From positions 32,080-96,079 of IMG/VR virus record IMGVR_UViG_3300042509_002293: a stretch of DNA of 64,000 nucleotides. The stretch is one strand, 5' to 3'. The translations under genes and the position numbers were made by a program. The DNA is from a virus. Positions 38,747 through 47,644 of this stretch are shown one piece after another. The notes under the pieces were generated by a model. That model was not told where the DNA came from. It made no database searches and saw only the letters and a list, made by a program, of their open reading frames with translations. How positions within the stretch are numbered: position 1 is the stretch's first letter; the number at the start of each line of letters is the position of its first letter.

Positions 38747-39128
38747 GATTGTTTTTTCGAGGCGGCGTGGCCGGGCCAACTTTGGGCGACAGGCACACGG
38801 AGACATCCTTGTCTCGCGGTGTGTGCGGGCGGGCTCCCAGGTGGGGCTGGCCGTTCGCATCCACAAGTCCATCCTGGAGAAGCTGTCGTGGCTGGTCGGG
38901 GATCACGTTGTGCTCGAAGTCAAAGGCAACGAATGGAAGCTCCGGCGAGTCTCCGGCAAGGATGAGGGCGGCATCATGGTGTCTCCGCTGAATCGCAACT
39001 CCGGCCACGGGGTCGCACGGTTCGCCGCGTCCAAGCAGAGCCTGGACGGGCTGTTCTCTGGCGAGAAGTCGTTCGAGGCATGGCTCGCCACGGGCGAGGG
39101 CCTTGAGGCGACCTTCGTCCGGGGCTGA
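38739..39128 (+). CDS. Hypothetical basic protein (129 aa)
   Basis: Starts inside the helicase end. Basic N-terminus (VFSRRRGRANFGRQ), a central segment IHKSILEKLSWLVGDHVVLEVKG reminiscent of AbrB-like or small DNA-binding barrels, and a C-terminal region ending EATFVRG. Its place between helicase and exonuclease suggests a replication accessory protein. Confidence 0.55.
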   Translation: MAEIVFSRRRGRANFGRQAHGDILVSRCVRAGSQVGLAVRIHKSILEKLSWLVGDHVVLEVKGNEWKLRRVSGKDEGGIMVSPLNRNSGHGVARFAASKQSLDGLFSGEKSFEAWLATGEGLEATFVRG

Positions 39129-39208
39129 TGAGAGCCGCCCTCGCGATAGGCGCGGCAGCCGCTTCGACGCGGCGGGGCGGAATGGTTTCCACAACGAGGA
39201 GCAGAACA

Positions 39209-40048
39209 ATGGCGACGAGTAGTCTGGATACGCCGAACGTCGAACTGGTCTACGACATGGCCAACGACGTCTATCACGCCCGAAAGGAATTCGTCTCCCG
39301 GTCCCAGGCTCACCGCTATCGAGGTGTGCTCGGAGGCCGGGCCCAGCGGTACGCGGAGGTCGCGCGGAAGAGTTTGTTCGCCGGCAACTCGTCGACGACG
39401 TTCGGGACGATCGTGGACACGGCCTTCGAGGCCGAGGTTCGCGGGATCGACTGGAGAAGCAGGTGTGCCGTTGCTCCCCCGAGCGTGCTGGCCGCCGACG
39501 GCAGCCGCCGTGGAAAGGCGTTCCAGTCCTGGAAGGCATCGCTCGACCCGGCCGCGATCGAGTGCTCCGAGACCGACTTCGGCAAGGTCGCCGACATGAT
39601 CGCAAGTCTTCGCGAGCACAGGGGAGCCAACGCACTCATGGAGGCCTGCACCCACTCGCAGCTTTCCGTGTTCTGGACGAACTCGTCCGGCCACAAGCTG
39701 AAGGCCCGCGCCGACGGCGTGACCCCGGAACTCTGGTTCGACCTGAAGACGACAAGCTCGGAGTGGCGGGACCTGAGGTACAGCTTCCGGAGGTTCGGCT
39801 ACGACTGGCAACACTCGTGGTACACGGACGCGGCCCTGGCTGCCGGGTGGCCGCCCTTCGAGTTCAAGTTCATCGTCGTGCAGACGTTCGCGCCTTTTGA
39901 CGTGAAGGTCGTGAAGCTCACGCCGGATGCGGTCGAGCGGGCACGCATCGAGATCGACGAGACGCTCTTCGAGATGCGTCGTCGTGCCGAGACTGGCGAA
40001 TACGTCGCCGAGTCGTACCACGAGGAAGAGGTCCTGGATCTTGGTTGA
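39209..40048 (+). CDS. PD-(D/E)XK exonuclease, RecE-like (279 aa)
   Basis: The ATG at 39209 has GAGGAG upstream and starts close to the conserved YDMANDVYHARKEFVSRSQAHRY. The nuclease core shows TTFGTIVDTAFE, then the catalytic pair in KARADGV and WFDLKTTSS (D and DxK), then helix YDWQHSWYTDAALAAGW, typical of exonuclease VIII-like proteins. It probably resects DNA ends for annealing or replication. A dispersed-motif copy lies in its first codons (39222-39231). The likely single-strand binding partner follows. Confidence 0.83.
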   Translation: MATSSLDTPNVELVYDMANDVYHARKEFVSRSQAHRYRGVLGGRAQRYAEVARKSLFAGNSSTTFGTIVDTAFEAEVRGIDWRSRCAVAPPSVLAADGSRRGKAFQSWKASLDPAAIECSETDFGKVADMIASLREHRGANALMEACTHSQLSVFWTNSSGHKLKARADGVTPELWFDLKTTSSEWRDLRYSFRRFGYDWQHSWYTDAALAAGWPPFEFKFIVVQTFAPFDVKVVKLTPDAVERARIEIDETLFEMRRRAETGEYVAESYHEEEVLDLG

Positions 40049-40122
40049 TTCAGCGAGTGAACCCGTCCGCGTCGCGGCGGTGTGTCTCTCGTTTTGGTTG
40101 GTAGGCAAATAGGAGTTGACTC

Positions 40123-40890
40123 ATGTCAACGTCTCTTGCGGTCAGTCAGTTCCGTGCTCTCGCCCCCAATAGCGAGATCGCGGAAGTCATCGAGGCGAAC
40201 CTCGGTGGCGGTTCTTTGCGGCGGTCGGACTTGACGTTCGTCAAGATTCCCACGGGTGGCTCCACCCGCTGGAACTGGACCGTCGCCGGGAACGAGTTCT
40301 CGGAGAAGGACATCACCGGGCTCTGCGTCGTCGCGACGCGGACGGAGTACAACCTGTGGCCGCACGCTGTGGCGAAGGCCGGCAACTCGCCGTACCTCCG
40401 TTCGCTCGACGGCATCACCGGCCACAAGGTCGGCGAGGACCCGGGCGACCTGGACGTTGCCGCCATCGAGGCGGCGAGGAACCAGGACGGCACCTACCGG
40501 TGGAAGGAGATTCCGTACTGCCAGTGGCAGGACCGGAAGCCGCCCCGGGCGAAGCCGAGCCGCGTGCTCGGCATCCTGCGTGAGCAGGACACGTCGCCGG
40601 TGTTTGTGCAGGTGTCGCCGACGAGCTTGAAGCCCGTCGAGGACTTCCTGCGGGCTCTCTCTGCCCAACTCGTCCCGCACTATCGTGCGATCGTCGAGTT
40701 GACCCTGGAGAAGAAGAAGGGTTCGTCGGCCGACTACGCGGCGATCGTCTGCCGCCACGTTGGCACCGTGCCGGAGGACGTTGGCCAGCGTGCCAAGGCC
40801 CTGTTCACGTCCACCATGACGCCGGTGCTGGTCGGCAGCATCTCGCGTGTGGCGTCGCGTGATGCGGTGGTCGACGCCGTCCCCTTCTGA
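40123..40890 (+). CDS. Probable single-stranded DNA-binding / annealing protein (255 aa)
   Basis: Follows the exonuclease gene, the usual place of a partner annealase or SSB. The body has VKIPTGGSTRWNWTVAGN and ITGLCVVATRTEYNLWP, unlike OB-fold SSB. The C-terminus ends DAVVDAVPF, very like the acidic DDIPF tip by which SSB proteins recruit partners. A strong terminator lies 20 bases after the stop. Function is inferred from this tip and the context. Confidence 0.65.
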   Translation: MSTSLAVSQFRALAPNSEIAEVIEANLGGGSLRRSDLTFVKIPTGGSTRWNWTVAGNEFSEKDITGLCVVATRTEYNLWPHAVAKAGNSPYLRSLDGITGHKVGEDPGDLDVAAIEAARNQDGTYRWKEIPYCQWQDRKPPRAKPSRVLGILREQDTSPVFVQVSPTSLKPVEDFLRALSAQLVPHYRAIVELTLEKKKGSSADYAAIVCRHVGTVPEDVGQRAKALFTSTMTPVLVGSISRVASRDAVVDAVPF

Positions 40891-40896
40891 GTTGTT

Positions 40897-40906
40897 GTAC
40901 GGACAC
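40897..40906 (+). repeat. Dispersed motif site GTACGGACAC
   Basis: TTGTACGGACACGAG between the SSB-like gene and its terminator; the flanking GAG is shared with 19048 and 50905. Confidence 0.55.
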
Positions 40907-40911
40907 GAGTA

Positions 40912-40954
40912 GCGGGGGCTCGCGGCAGCGGGTCGCGAGCCCCCGCATGTTTTT
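40912..40954 (+). terminator. Strong rho-independent terminator
   Basis: GCGGGGGCTCGCG (40912-40924) and CGCGAGCCCCCGC (40934-40946) form a perfect 13-bp stem, followed by ATGTTTTT. It ends the helicase-exonuclease-SSB transcript. Confidence 0.9.
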
Positions 40955-40975
40955 GCATTCATGGAGGAATAAACA

Positions 40976-42601
40976 GTGGACTACAAGCCGAACGAACTTT
41001 TCCAGGCCGCCGCCAGTCTCGCCGCTCTGGGCATGAAGGTGGTCAAGCTCTACGGGATCCGCGACGACGGATCCTGCACCTGCTCGAAGGGCCACGACTG
41101 CCCGAGCAAGGGGAAGCACCCGGCCGGTGACGCCGGCTGGCAACATCGAGCCACCGACAACGAGGATGATATCTCGACGTGGTTTGAGGGCTGCAACGAA
41201 AACGTCAGATGGAACATCGGCGTGAGACTCGGGCGAGTCTCCGGCATCGTGGACATCGAAGCGGACGACGAGCAGGCGATGGAGGTCATCCGCCGCTACG
41301 GGCTCGACCAGATCGACACGACGGCGTTCCGGGGCTCGCGAGGCCCGCACTACCTGTTCCAGTACGACCCGGACCTGCCCGACGTGGGCGTGACGAAGGT
41401 CGACGGCCTGGAGTGCCGGCTCGGGGGCGGCGAGGCCGCCAGCCAGTCGGTGTTCCCGAAGTCCTGGCACAAGACCAAGGTCCAGTACGACTGGCTGCCC
41501 GGCCGGTCGCCTGACGAGGTCCGGCCGGCGCCGCTGCCGGAGGCGTTCAAGCAGGCGATCCTGGCGAACTCAAAGGGCAAGGGCACGGGTACCGTCGCCA
41601 AGGCGAAGGACGCAATCCTCGCCGACCACAAGGTCGGGGAAGGCGGCAGACACGCGTTCCTGGTCGGGATCGCCTCGTGGCTTGCTGGGCAATGCCGCGA
41701 CTACTCGGACGCCGACCGGACGCGAGTCAACACGGTCCTGAGGGCGCTCAACGTCACCCACTGCGACCCCCCGAAGACGGTCGACGAAGTCCGGAAGGTC
41801 GCCAACGACCAGTTCGATCATTATCGCAATCGCCACCTCGAACGCCGGGCGAACAGGCCTTTCGAGAGGCATGGCCTGGAGTGGGACGCCGAGGCCCGGG
41901 AATGGGAGCCCGGCGGCTGGCAACTCATCGTCGTCCACTCGGACCCGACCATGTACAGGCTGGTGATTCCCAATAGGACCCCGGGCGAGCCGTCGCACAA
42001 GATCCTCATGGACACCCGGACCTACCTGGGGGCTCGTGAGGTCGCCATCGCGGTCCTGGCGGCCACGAAGCGGATCAACCTGCTCGACCCGAACCCGTCC
42101 CGCTGGGCGGCCGTCTGGAACGGTGAGAACGTCGAGAACGAGGCCGGCGAGCGGCGGCAGATCCGAGGGCTCGCCTCGAAGCTGATCGACGTCGCGGAGG
42201 ACGAGTACCCGCCTCCGGAACTCAAGCGGTTCTCCTACGTCGCCACGACCCTCCTGGACTACCTGAAGCGGTTCGAGGTGGCGTCGTCTGAGGCGGAGGA
42301 GGACAACGTACCCAACGCCAGCGGAGTGCCGAAGTGGATCCGGGTCCGGGCGAAGGACTCGGACACGATCCGGGACGAACTGTGGTTCAAGTGGAACACC
42401 ATCTGGGACCAGATCCGGAGCAAGAACGCCTCGATCTCCGCCAAGGACAGGGACGACATCCACACCCGCGTGCTGGCCGAGACGGGCGAGGAGCGGTTCC
42501 GCCAGGGGCACCGGATCATCGCCGGCTCGGACGAGCGGTTCCGGGTCTGGACGAAGAGCCACATCAAGGCCCTGGAGCGGATCGCCGAGGGGGGCGGCTA
42601 G
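40976..42601 (+). CDS. Primase-polymerase (Prim-Pol) replication protein (541 aa)
   Basis: GTG after GGAGGAA. The N-terminal ~200 residues match the bifunctional primase/polymerase domain: CTCSKGHDCPSKGKHPAGDAGW, NIGVRLGRVSGIVDIEADD (metal-binding Asp93 and Glu95), FRGSRGPHYLFQ and CRLGGGEAASQSVFP. The middle has a PriCT-like helical segment (EGGRHAFLVGIASWL). No helicase Walker motif is present, so a separate helicase must act; both helicases encoded nearby are candidates. Expected to prime or initiate phage DNA replication. Confidence 0.85.
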   Translation: MDYKPNELFQAAASLAALGMKVVKLYGIRDDGSCTCSKGHDCPSKGKHPAGDAGWQHRATDNEDDISTWFEGCNENVRWNIGVRLGRVSGIVDIEADDEQAMEVIRRYGLDQIDTTAFRGSRGPHYLFQYDPDLPDVGVTKVDGLECRLGGGEAASQSVFPKSWHKTKVQYDWLPGRSPDEVRPAPLPEAFKQAILANSKGKGTGTVAKAKDAILADHKVGEGGRHAFLVGIASWLAGQCRDYSDADRTRVNTVLRALNVTHCDPPKTVDEVRKVANDQFDHYRNRHLERRANRPFERHGLEWDAEAREWEPGGWQLIVVHSDPTMYRLVIPNRTPGEPSHKILMDTRTYLGAREVAIAVLAATKRINLLDPNPSRWAAVWNGENVENEAGERRQIRGLASKLIDVAEDEYPPPELKRFSYVATTLLDYLKRFEVASSEAEEDNVPNASGVPKWIRVRAKDSDTIRDELWFKWNTIWDQIRSKNASISAKDRDDIHTRVLAETGEERFRQGHRIIAGSDERFRVWTKSHIKALERIAEGGG

Positions 42602-42779
42602 GCCCGCCGGCAAAAAATGGACTTCTCCTATATGGGTACCCAGAGGAATTTAAGACCCAGAACATGAGATCCAAGATCCAAAGAGAGCAGAAACGCGTCA
42701 GAAGTCCTTTGGTTACAAGCAGTTAGGTCTCCTATACATAGGGATTTTTTCTCTTTTTTGCCTGATCCAATTTCAACCT
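42602..42779. other. AT-rich intergenic gap with inverted repeat and T runs
   Basis: This 178-base gap between the two main replication genes is far more AT-rich than its surroundings. It contains CCTATATGGG, the inverted repeat CCTATACATAGG (42731-42742) followed by T6 and T6 runs, and a possible -10 TATACA (42733-42738). The longest frame is 16 codons. It may be a terminator-promoter pair or the replication origin. Confidence 0.45.
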
Positions 42780-44441
42780 ATGGCAATCTACAAAAGATGG
42801 GTAGGCGGCGCAGGGACGGGCAAAACCAGCCTGATCCTCGACTGCCTGACTGAGGCGAAGGCGTCGCTCGGCCTGAGCACGGACGAGATCGGCCTCTGCA
42901 CCTTCACGAGGGCGGGGCGACAGGAACTCTCCGAGCGGGCTGCCGAGGCCTGGGGGGTCGACGTGGAGGCCCTGACGAAGTCTGGATGGTTCAGGACGGC
43001 CCACTCGATCGCATACCGGCAGTCCAAGGTCGAGCAGGGCCAGCTTCTGGAGGGCGAGGACGGGATCGAGTGGACGAGCCAGAAGCTGGGCGAGAGGGCC
43101 GCTCCGGGCTCCGGAGACCCAGCCTCGTCCGGGTGGGAGACCCGAGGCGAGACCGACGCCTCGATCGCGTTGCGGGCCTGGGAACTCGCCCGGCAGTCCC
43201 TGGTCCCACTGAGTCAGGTGATCTCCGACTGGACCCAGATCGGAGACACGACCATCCAGGCCAACGCCGCCCGGGTGATCATCGACAAGTACGAGCACGC
43301 CAAGCGGGCGGAGGGCCGTCTGGACTTCACCGACGTGGCCTCGCGATTTGCTGGGGTCCGGCATACGGTCGACGGCCCGGTCGAGGTCGAGCCGACTGGA
43401 GACGTCCCTGAGCAACTGCGGGTGCTCGCGATCGACGAGGCCCAGGACTCCTCGGCGATCGTCGATCGAATCTGCCGGCGGATCGCCAGGAGCCCGAACA
43501 TCGAGCGAGTCTTTTTGCTCGGCGACCCGTACCAGTCGATCCTCGGATTCAACGGCGCCGACTATCGGCATTTCCTGTCCTGGGACGCGGACGAATCGAT
43601 CATGCCCAGATCCTACCGCTGCCCCAAGGTCATCATGGACTACGGCGAGCGGTGCCTCAGGCAGATGCGGAGCGGGTACCGGGACCGGAAGATATCTCCG
43701 GCGCCGCACGAGGGCTCAATCCTCCACGCCCGTCACGCCCACGAGGCCGTGTCTCGGATCGATCCTTCGCGGAGCACGCTCGTCATTGCCCGGGTTGCGT
43801 TCGCCCTGGCGGAGTACGAGGACGAACTCAAGGCCCGCAAGATCCCGTACTCGTGGATCGACCGAGTCGGGTCAGCGTCCTCGTTGTCTGGATACAAGTG
43901 CCTCTGGGATCTTGAGCACGGCCAGATCGTCAGCGGGGACGACTGGGCGGCCGCCATCGCCATGTCGGCGGCGTCTCACCCGGAAGCCGGCAAGCTGATA
44001 GTCCACGGCGAGAAGAAGGCCTGGAAAGACGGACGGAGAGGCAATATCGACTTCATCCGCCCGATCCCCGAGGACATGGAGTTGGCTGGATGCACGCCGA
44101 AGATGGTGGAGTTCATCCTCTCGGGCCGGTGGCCTGAGGCGATGGACTCCCGGCATCGAGACAAGGCTGCCGCCTGGAGGTCTGCCGCACTCACCCACGG
44201 CACGGACGTGGCGAGCAACCCGCGAGTGAGGCTGTCCACGATCCACTCGGCCAAGGGCATGGAGGGAGACCTCGTGATCCTGAGCACGGTGTCGAGCAAG
44301 GCGGTCGAGACTTCGAGGGTCTCGCTGGCCGCGAGGCACGACGAAGAGTGCAGAGTGAACTATGTGGCCGTTACACGGGCGAGGGAGAATCTGTTGGTGG
44401 TCGATGACGGGTCCAGATACTCACTGGAGCTACCAGCATGA
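42780..44441 (+). CDS. UvrD/Rep-like SF1 DNA helicase (553 aa)
   Basis: Superfamily 1 motifs in order: Walker A GGAGTGKT (9-16), Ia CTFTRAGRQEL, II IDEAQD (218-223), III LGDPYQSILGF, IV PRSYRCP, V STIHSAKGMEGD and VI YVAVTRARENLLV. It is shorter than UvrD, as is common for phage versions. Likely 3'-5' translocase in replication, repair or recombination. ATGA overlap with the protease gene. A dispersed-motif copy at 43886-43895 lies within the coding region. Confidence 0.92.
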   Translation: MAIYKRWVGGAGTGKTSLILDCLTEAKASLGLSTDEIGLCTFTRAGRQELSERAAEAWGVDVEALTKSGWFRTAHSIAYRQSKVEQGQLLEGEDGIEWTSQKLGERAAPGSGDPASSGWETRGETDASIALRAWELARQSLVPLSQVISDWTQIGDTTIQANAARVIIDKYEHAKRAEGRLDFTDVASRFAGVRHTVDGPVEVEPTGDVPEQLRVLAIDEAQDSSAIVDRICRRIARSPNIERVFLLGDPYQSILGFNGADYRHFLSWDADESIMPRSYRCPKVIMDYGERCLRQMRSGYRDRKISPAPHEGSILHARHAHEAVSRIDPSRSTLVIARVAFALAEYEDELKARKIPYSWIDRVGSASSLSGYKCLWDLEHGQIVSGDDWAAAIAMSAASHPEAGKLIVHGEKKAWKDGRRGNIDFIRPIPEDMELAGCTPKMVEFILSGRWPEAMDSRHRDKAAAWRSAALTHGTDVASNPRVRLSTIHSAKGMEGDLVILSTVSSKAVETSRVSLAARHDEECRVNYVAVTRARENLLVVDDGSRYSLELPA

Positions 44442-45178
44442 AATCCCTCTCGTTGATGGTTCTGTTCTTTGCCGGGGTCGCGATTGCCGGGACCAGGGAT
44501 CCGGGGGTCTCGGACCAGAGATATATCGACTACGGGTCGCAGTTCACCTGCGTCGGGAAGCTGGAATGCCGAGACTCGGATGGCCGCGATGCCGTCGCCA
44601 GTTGCGTCGCGATCGACCCCCACTGGGTCGTCACGGCCGCACACGTCGTCGCCGGGTCCACCAACGTGACGATACTCGTGTCTGGCAAGTCTCAGGCTGC
44701 CACCGAGATCGTGGTTCGGGACGGCTTCCGCTGCGACTGCGTCGGGTGCTGCGACATCGCCCTCGCCAGGGTCGGCGAGGACATCGGGCTGCCCTTCTAC
44801 CCCGGGTTGTACGGACAGGCTGACGAGGCCGGAAAAGTGGTCGCGATTGCCGGGTACGGGATGACCGGGACCCTGGAGACGGGGCACCTGATTAACGACG
44901 GACAGCGGCGTGCGGGCAGCAACATCGTCGACCACATCGGATCCAAGGGCCTCCTGATCTGCTCCGCAGGATCAGGGGTCGGCACCGAACTGGAGTTCCT
45001 CATCGCGCCGGGCGACTCCGGCGGCGGCCTGTTCATCGGCAACTCGCTGGCCGGGATCAACTCGCTCGTGATGGCCTCCAAGCGGTCGCCCCAGTCTCGA
45101 TACGGGGACGAATCCGGACACGTCCGAATCAGTCAGCACCTGGAGTGGATCCGTGAGCAACTCGCCAGAACTCGATAG
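44438..45178 (+). CDS. Secreted trypsin-like serine protease (246 aa)
   Basis: An N-terminal signal peptide (MKSLSLMVLFFAGVAIAG) is followed by an S1-type fold with an intact catalytic triad: His69 in VVTAAHVV, Asp106 in CDIALARV and Ser194 in PGDSGGGLF. Several cysteines suggest disulfides (RCDCVGCCD). Trypsin-like proteases with export signals are unusual in phages. Substrate unknown; modification of the host surface or inactivation of competitors or defence factors are possibilities. Cotranslated with the helicase gene, overlaps the next gene by 26 bases. Confidence 0.85.
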   Translation: MKSLSLMVLFFAGVAIAGTRDPGVSDQRYIDYGSQFTCVGKLECRDSDGRDAVASCVAIDPHWVVTAAHVVAGSTNVTILVSGKSQAATEIVVRDGFRCDCVGCCDIALARVGEDIGLPFYPGLYGQADEAGKVVAIAGYGMTGTLETGHLINDGQRRAGSNIVDHIGSKGLLICSAGSGVGTELEFLIAPGDSGGGLFIGNSLAGINSLVMASKRSPQSRYGDESGHVRISQHLEWIREQLARTR

Positions 45179-45644
45179 TGGCCTGCTTTTCGACGTCTCC
45201 CCCGAGGAACGCGACGGGCAGGAAAAGAAGAAGCCAAGCAAGAAGCAGCGTCCGGACGAGCGTCCCCGTCCGGCTGGCCCTCTGGACTTCCCCTCTGAAG
45301 CCCGGTGGCTGGGATCCGTCGAGGGCCACTACCAGTGCGATCAGTGCGGGATCGGGATCCTCGACATCGCCGAGACTCGGAAGGTCGACGGCGCCGCTAA
45401 GTGGCTCGTGTGCTGTGGCTGGGTCTGCGGGCACTGCTGGCTCGTCGACCCCGTGCCAGGGGTGCTCGACAAGCGGGAGGAGGGCCGCGAGTTTCGCGTT
45501 CGCGGTGGCCGGTTCGACGGCATGACGTTCTCCGAGATCGCCGCCGAGGGAGGCCGGTGGTACATCGAGCAGCTTGTGAAGGCCGGCAAGCGTCAGGTGC
45601 TCGCCGAGGAGGCTGCCAAGTGGCTCGCCTTGACAGGATCGTAA
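45153..45644 (+). CDS. Zinc-binding hypothetical phage protein (163 aa)
   Basis: GTG preceded by GGAG. A lysine-rich disordered N-terminus is followed by a zinc ribbon (YQCDQCGIGI with CCGWVCGHCWL) and a C-terminal domain (RFDGMTFSEIAAEGGRWYIEQL) seen in other phage proteins. Function unknown. A promoter begins inside its last codons. Confidence 0.6.
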   Translation: MSNSPELDSGLLFDVSPEERDGQEKKKPSKKQRPDERPRPAGPLDFPSEARWLGSVEGHYQCDQCGIGILDIAETRKVDGAAKWLVCCGWVCGHCWLVDPVPGVLDKREEGREFRVRGGRFDGMTFSEIAAEGGRWYIEQLVKAGKRQVLAEEAAKWLALTGS

Positions 45645-45657
45645 GTCTGGATACGAT
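45630..45657 (+). promoter_or_regulatory. Promoter TTGACA-N16-TACGAT with dispersed motif
   Basis: Consensus -35 in the end of the preceding gene; the motif GTCTGGATAC (45645-45654) overlaps the -10. Same 16-base spacing as the promoters at 19039 and 50896. Confidence 0.65.
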
Positions 45658-45690
45658 AACCCCCTCGCGAGCAGCCACGGAAGGCACGTC

Positions 45691-46182
45691 ATGCCGGAAA
45701 TTCTCGACAACTGGACCGTCGCCCAGGCTTGGCAGCACGTCTACGGCGACCGCCCGAGGCCCGAGGCCAGCGACGTCCCGGACGACATGCTCTGCGAGAC
45801 GGACGGCGTGATCGCGTCCTACATGGGCGACGAGACTACCGAGGGTCGCAGGAAGGCCGCCGCCGCCCTCCTCTACCTCTGGCCTCGACTCGTGTCGTGC
45901 CCGCTGTGTCCTGGCCCGTCTGAGAACAGGCAGCGGTACGTCGCGACCGCTGTGGTCGAGTGCGTGAGCGAGTACAGGGGCGAGTACGAGAACGTGTCCA
46001 CCCAGGACGAGTGTCGAATCACGCTCGCCCTCGCCGAGTGGAATCTGGCGAGCATCACGCCGCACTGCTGGGGGATCATCTGGGACGCGATGGGCACGTC
46101 CGGGGTGAACACCCGCAACAAGCTGCTGTGGGACTTTTACAAGCACGCCGAGAAGGTCGTCTTTTTCTCAGAATTGGAGTGA
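45691..46182 (+). CDS. Hypothetical protein (163 aa)
   Basis: Helical N-terminal part (NWTVAQAWQHVYGDRPRPEAS), a CPLC pair near residue 73 and an aromatic C-terminal region (LAEWNLASITPHCWGIIWDAMG). No signal or membrane segment. Not recognised. First gene after a motif-bearing promoter. Confidence 0.55.
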   Translation: MPEILDNWTVAQAWQHVYGDRPRPEASDVPDDMLCETDGVIASYMGDETTEGRRKAAAALLYLWPRLVSCPLCPGPSENRQRYVATAVVECVSEYRGEYENVSTQDECRITLALAEWNLASITPHCWGIIWDAMGTSGVNTRNKLLWDFYKHAEKVVFFSELE

Positions 46183-46185
46183 CTC

Positions 46186-46653
46186 ATGCCCGCCGGCAAT
46201 TCTCAGATCGTCAAGATTCTCCAGTCGTCCCTCGCCCTCCACTGGTCTGCCATCGAGGCCTACACGCTCCAGTCGCGTCATTACTCGACCTGGGGCTACC
46301 CGAAGCTCGCCGAGAAGTACGCCGGCGACGCCGAGGAGGAGCGGCAGCACGTCCACAAGATCGCCGACCGCCTGGAGTTCTTTGACGAGACTCCGACGGC
46401 GATGCACGAGTCTGTGGAGTGGCCCCGCCACGACTTCGCCGCCGCCCTCGACGTCAACTACGACCTGGAGCAGTCGGCGGCGAACATCGAGCGTGGCGGC
46501 TACTCGATGGCCGTCGAGCTTGGAGACGCAGTCACCGCCGAGCTTTTCAAGGACCTGTTGTCCGACAGCGAGGCCTCGCTCATCGAGATCGAAGCCATTC
46601 GCGAGGTCATCGACCAGATCGGACTGGACAACTACCTCGCGAATCAGGCCTGA
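46186..46653 (+). CDS. Bacterioferritin-like ferritin (155 aa)
   Basis: Length and helices fit bacterioferritin: ALHWSAIEAYTLQSRHYSTWGYPKL resembles helix A, EEERQHVHKIADRLEFFD helix B with the E-x-x-H pair, YDLEQSAANIERG helix C and a final EIEAIREVIDQIG. By hand alignment the first-helix glutamate is a histidine, the last-helix E-x-x-H pair is replaced by serines, and the heme methionine is absent. Iron oxidation is therefore questionable; iron or DNA sequestration may remain. Phage-encoded ferritin is rare. Sits between an unknown gene and a methyltransferase. Confidence 0.82.
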   Translation: MPAGNSQIVKILQSSLALHWSAIEAYTLQSRHYSTWGYPKLAEKYAGDAEEERQHVHKIADRLEFFDETPTAMHESVEWPRHDFAAALDVNYDLEQSAANIERGGYSMAVELGDAVTAELFKDLLSDSEASLIEIEAIREVIDQIGLDNYLANQA

Positions 46654-46655
46654 GT

Positions 46656-47396
46656 GTGTCCTGCCGAATCATCACCGGCGACTGCCTGAGTGTTCTGGCG
46701 ACGCTCAGGCCGGAAAGCGTCGACCTCGTCGTCGCCGACCCGCCGTACAACATCGGCGTCGACTACGGCCAAGGCAAGTCCGCAGATCGTCGCCCAGACT
46801 ACTGGGAATGGTGTCGCAAGTGGATCTTTCTGTGCGACCGGGCCCTGAAGCCCACGGGCTCGCTCTGGATCGTTAGCGGCCAGGAGCACGGGGCTGAGAT
46901 CGACCTGAGCCTCCAGCTACAGGGCCTCCACGTCCGCAATCGCGTGACGTGGCACGAGACGTTTGGAGTCTACTGTTCGCACAAGTTCGGGCGGACGAGT
47001 CGGCCAATCTTCTACGCGACGAAGGCCCGGAAGGGCTTCACATTCAACCGCTCGGCGGTGACGGTGCCCTCGGCTCGCCAGACAAAGTACGGCGACCGCC
47101 GGGCCGCGCCGGGCGGCAAGGTCATGGGCGACGTCTGGAAGATCAGTCGAATCTGCGGCACGTTCAAGGAACGCGTCCCAGGCGTCCCGACTCAGCTACC
47201 CGAGGAGCTTGTCCGGCGGATCGTCGAGGTGTCGAGCAATCCCGGGGACACGGTCCTCGATCCGTTCGCCGGCTCGGGGACGATCCCGGCCGTGGCGTCA
47301 GCCCTGGGGCGGAACGCGATCGGGATTGAGTTGAATCCTGAGTACGCCGAGATCGCCAAGCAACGCGTCGACCGTGTGGCGGAGGCAGTCGCGTGA
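46656..47396 (+). CDS. DNA methyltransferase, beta-type N6-adenine/N4-cytosine (246 aa)
   Basis: GTG at 46656 places the conserved IITGDCLSVLATL near the N-terminus. Catalytic motif IV DPPYNIG (28-34) comes first and the AdoMet-binding motif DPFAGSGT near the C-terminus, the order of beta-class amino-methyltransferases. VTWHETFGVYCSHKFGRTSRPI and the ending GRNAIGIELNPEYAEIA are also typical. No restriction endonuclease adjoins it, so it is probably an orphan protecting phage DNA or altering expression. Confidence 0.9.
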   Translation: MSCRIITGDCLSVLATLRPESVDLVVADPPYNIGVDYGQGKSADRRPDYWEWCRKWIFLCDRALKPTGSLWIVSGQEHGAEIDLSLQLQGLHVRNRVTWHETFGVYCSHKFGRTSRPIFYATKARKGFTFNRSAVTVPSARQTKYGDRRAAPGGKVMGDVWKISRICGTFKERVPGVPTQLPEELVRRIVEVSSNPGDTVLDPFAGSGTIPAVASALGRNAIGIELNPEYAEIAKQRVDRVAEAVA

Positions 47397-47644
47397 GTGA
47401 TGACCGCTGGATTCCGATCGTCGAGCAGTCGCCGCCCGAGAAGAAGGTTGTGGTGGTCTGCGAGACACACCACGGCGGCGTCGACAAGATTTACGCCGGC
47501 TGGCTCGCCGGCGAGCAGTGGTTCTCGTTCGATCCAGAGTCCGGCCTGGGGCGTCGCGACATTCGCGCGACTGACTTCTGGCTGTCGTTGCCGGAGTGGC
47601 CGGCTGGCGGAAACGTGGTGCGAACCATGCAGTGGCCGGCGTGA
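47393..47644 (+). CDS. DUF551-like protein (83 aa)
   Basis: GTGA overlap with the methyltransferase gene. Begins DRWIPIVEQSPPEKKVVVVC and ends with a WLSLPEWP block, the typical arrangement of the small DUF551 phage family. Function unknown. Confidence 0.7.
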   Translation: MSDDRWIPIVEQSPPEKKVVVVCETHHGGVDKIYAGWLAGEQWFSFDPESGLGRRDIRATDFWLSLPEWPAGGNVVRTMQWPA

